In this document: in pieces, positions 5,252 to 5,394 of the stretch
How positions within the stretch are numbered: the stretch's first letter is position 1
Layout of the letters: each line of letters opens with the position of its first letter
NCBI GenBank assembly: GCA_946479725.1
Contig: CAMLHB010000162.1
Coordinates: 1-5,394, forward strand
Length of the DNA stretch: 5,394 bases
Direction of reading: 5' to 3'
DNA from: an uncultured Actinomycetes bacterium
GTDB lineage: Bacteria > Actinomycetota > Thermoleophilia > Solirubrobacterales > 70-9
Notes under the pieces: model-generated
Told to the model about the DNA's origin: nothing
The model's input: only the letters and a program-made list of their open reading frames with translations
Database searches by the model: none
Made by a program: the position numbers and the translations under genes

Positions 5252-5280
5252 GTCTAAAAGAGTTTGACACGTCTAAAAGA
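5241..5280 (-). promoter_or_regulatory. Two tandem 19-bp operator-like repeats over the mntR start
   Basis: The plus strand carries two adjacent copies of GAGTTWGACACGTCTAAAA, at 5241-5259 and 5260-5278, differing at one base (A5246 versus T5265). Each contains an inverted repeat: the first is TTAGAC-AC-GTCTAA (5244-5257), perfect in its 6-bp arms; the second is TTTGAC-AC-GTCTAA (5263-5276), with one mismatch. The T/A-rich arms with a central dyad resemble DtxR-family operators in style. The location at the start of the repressor-transporter operon points to autorepression by the Mn-loaded product. The proximal copy covers the first codons of mntR. No clear -35/-10 pair is visible, although TTTTAGAC on the minus strand could contribute a -10. 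Repeats and symmetry are seen; the regulator is inferred. Confidence 0.75.
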
Positions 5281-5293
5281 CGGATGCGCTGTG

Positions 5294-5373
5294 GGGCGGG
5301 TGGGTGACCCCCTCTGGGCACATCTCGCTACTGGCTCGATGTTGAGGGCCCCGAGGGGGTCACCCACCCGCCC
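5294..5373. repeat. Long inverted repeat (about 25-bp stem) upstream of mntR
   Basis: A 21-bp arm (5294-5314, beginning GGGCGGGTGGGTGACC) is exactly complementary to 5353-5373. After one mismatch (5315/5352) the pairing continues for four more bases (5316-5319 with 5348-5351), leaving a loop of about 28 bases. Within the loop ACATC (5320-5324) can pair with GATGT (5338-5342). Neither side is followed by a T-run, so it is not a standard intrinsic terminator. It lies 42 bases upstream of the mntR start codon and beyond the operators, so it is probably outside the mntR transcript. It could be a dispersed extragenic palindrome, a MITE-like remnant, a factor-binding or cruciform element, or a terminator/attenuator for a gene beyond the right edge. 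Confidence 0.85.
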
Positions 5374-5394
5374 ATGCGATCGGCTTCTTAGACT

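Noticed and set aside
5294..5373. Calling the long inverted repeat an intrinsic terminator
   Set aside because: No U-tract follows the stem on either strand, and the loop is large (about 28 bases).

Overview
The window is GC-rich and gene-dense, and four of its seven genes start with GTG. Most protein families here are typical of high-GC Actinomycetota. The stand-alone CofG (coenzyme F420 biosynthesis) and the general style of the proteins suggest a deep-branching class such as Thermoleophilia (Solirubrobacterales/Gaiellales-like). That placement is inference, and the sequence alone does not prove it.

Layout. Bases 1 to about 200 are a strange, almost purely G/T stretch (A/C on the minus strand) that destroys the 3' end of a cofG gene; it looks more like an assembly or read-quality artefact than biology. 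The rest of cofG (to 874, minus) is convincing. Upstream of it on the same strand lies an MIP-family channel gene (969-1742), separated from cofG by a clear intrinsic terminator (918-945). An 81-bp divergent intergenic region (1743-1823) leads to a plus-strand lipoprotein, an NMT1/ThiY-like substrate-binding protein (1824-2783), with no permease or ATPase gene in view. Its 3' end overlaps, tail to tail, the last gene of a four-gene minus-strand operon.

That operon (5251 down to 2748) is the main coherent unit. A two-domain DtxR-family repressor carrying a manganese-type ligand set (mntR) has a 4-bp GTGA overlap with an NRAMP-type Mn(II)/H+ symporter gene (mntH). Then come an unrecognised 123-residue protein and a small degenerate response-regulator-receiver-like protein. 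Two tandem 19-bp operator-like repeats (TTAGACacGTCTAA core) sit on and just upstream of the mntR start codon and suggest Mn-dependent autoregulation of the whole operon. Further upstream is a long near-perfect inverted repeat (5294-5373) that no gene explains.

The most interesting candidates for something undescribed are the two small downstream genes of the Mn operon with the related mini-palindromes at their gene junctions, the long inverted repeat beside the operator, and a plant-TIP-like selectivity filter in the aquaporin-family channel. The window contains no obviously exotic system such as a defence island, CRISPR array or mobile element.
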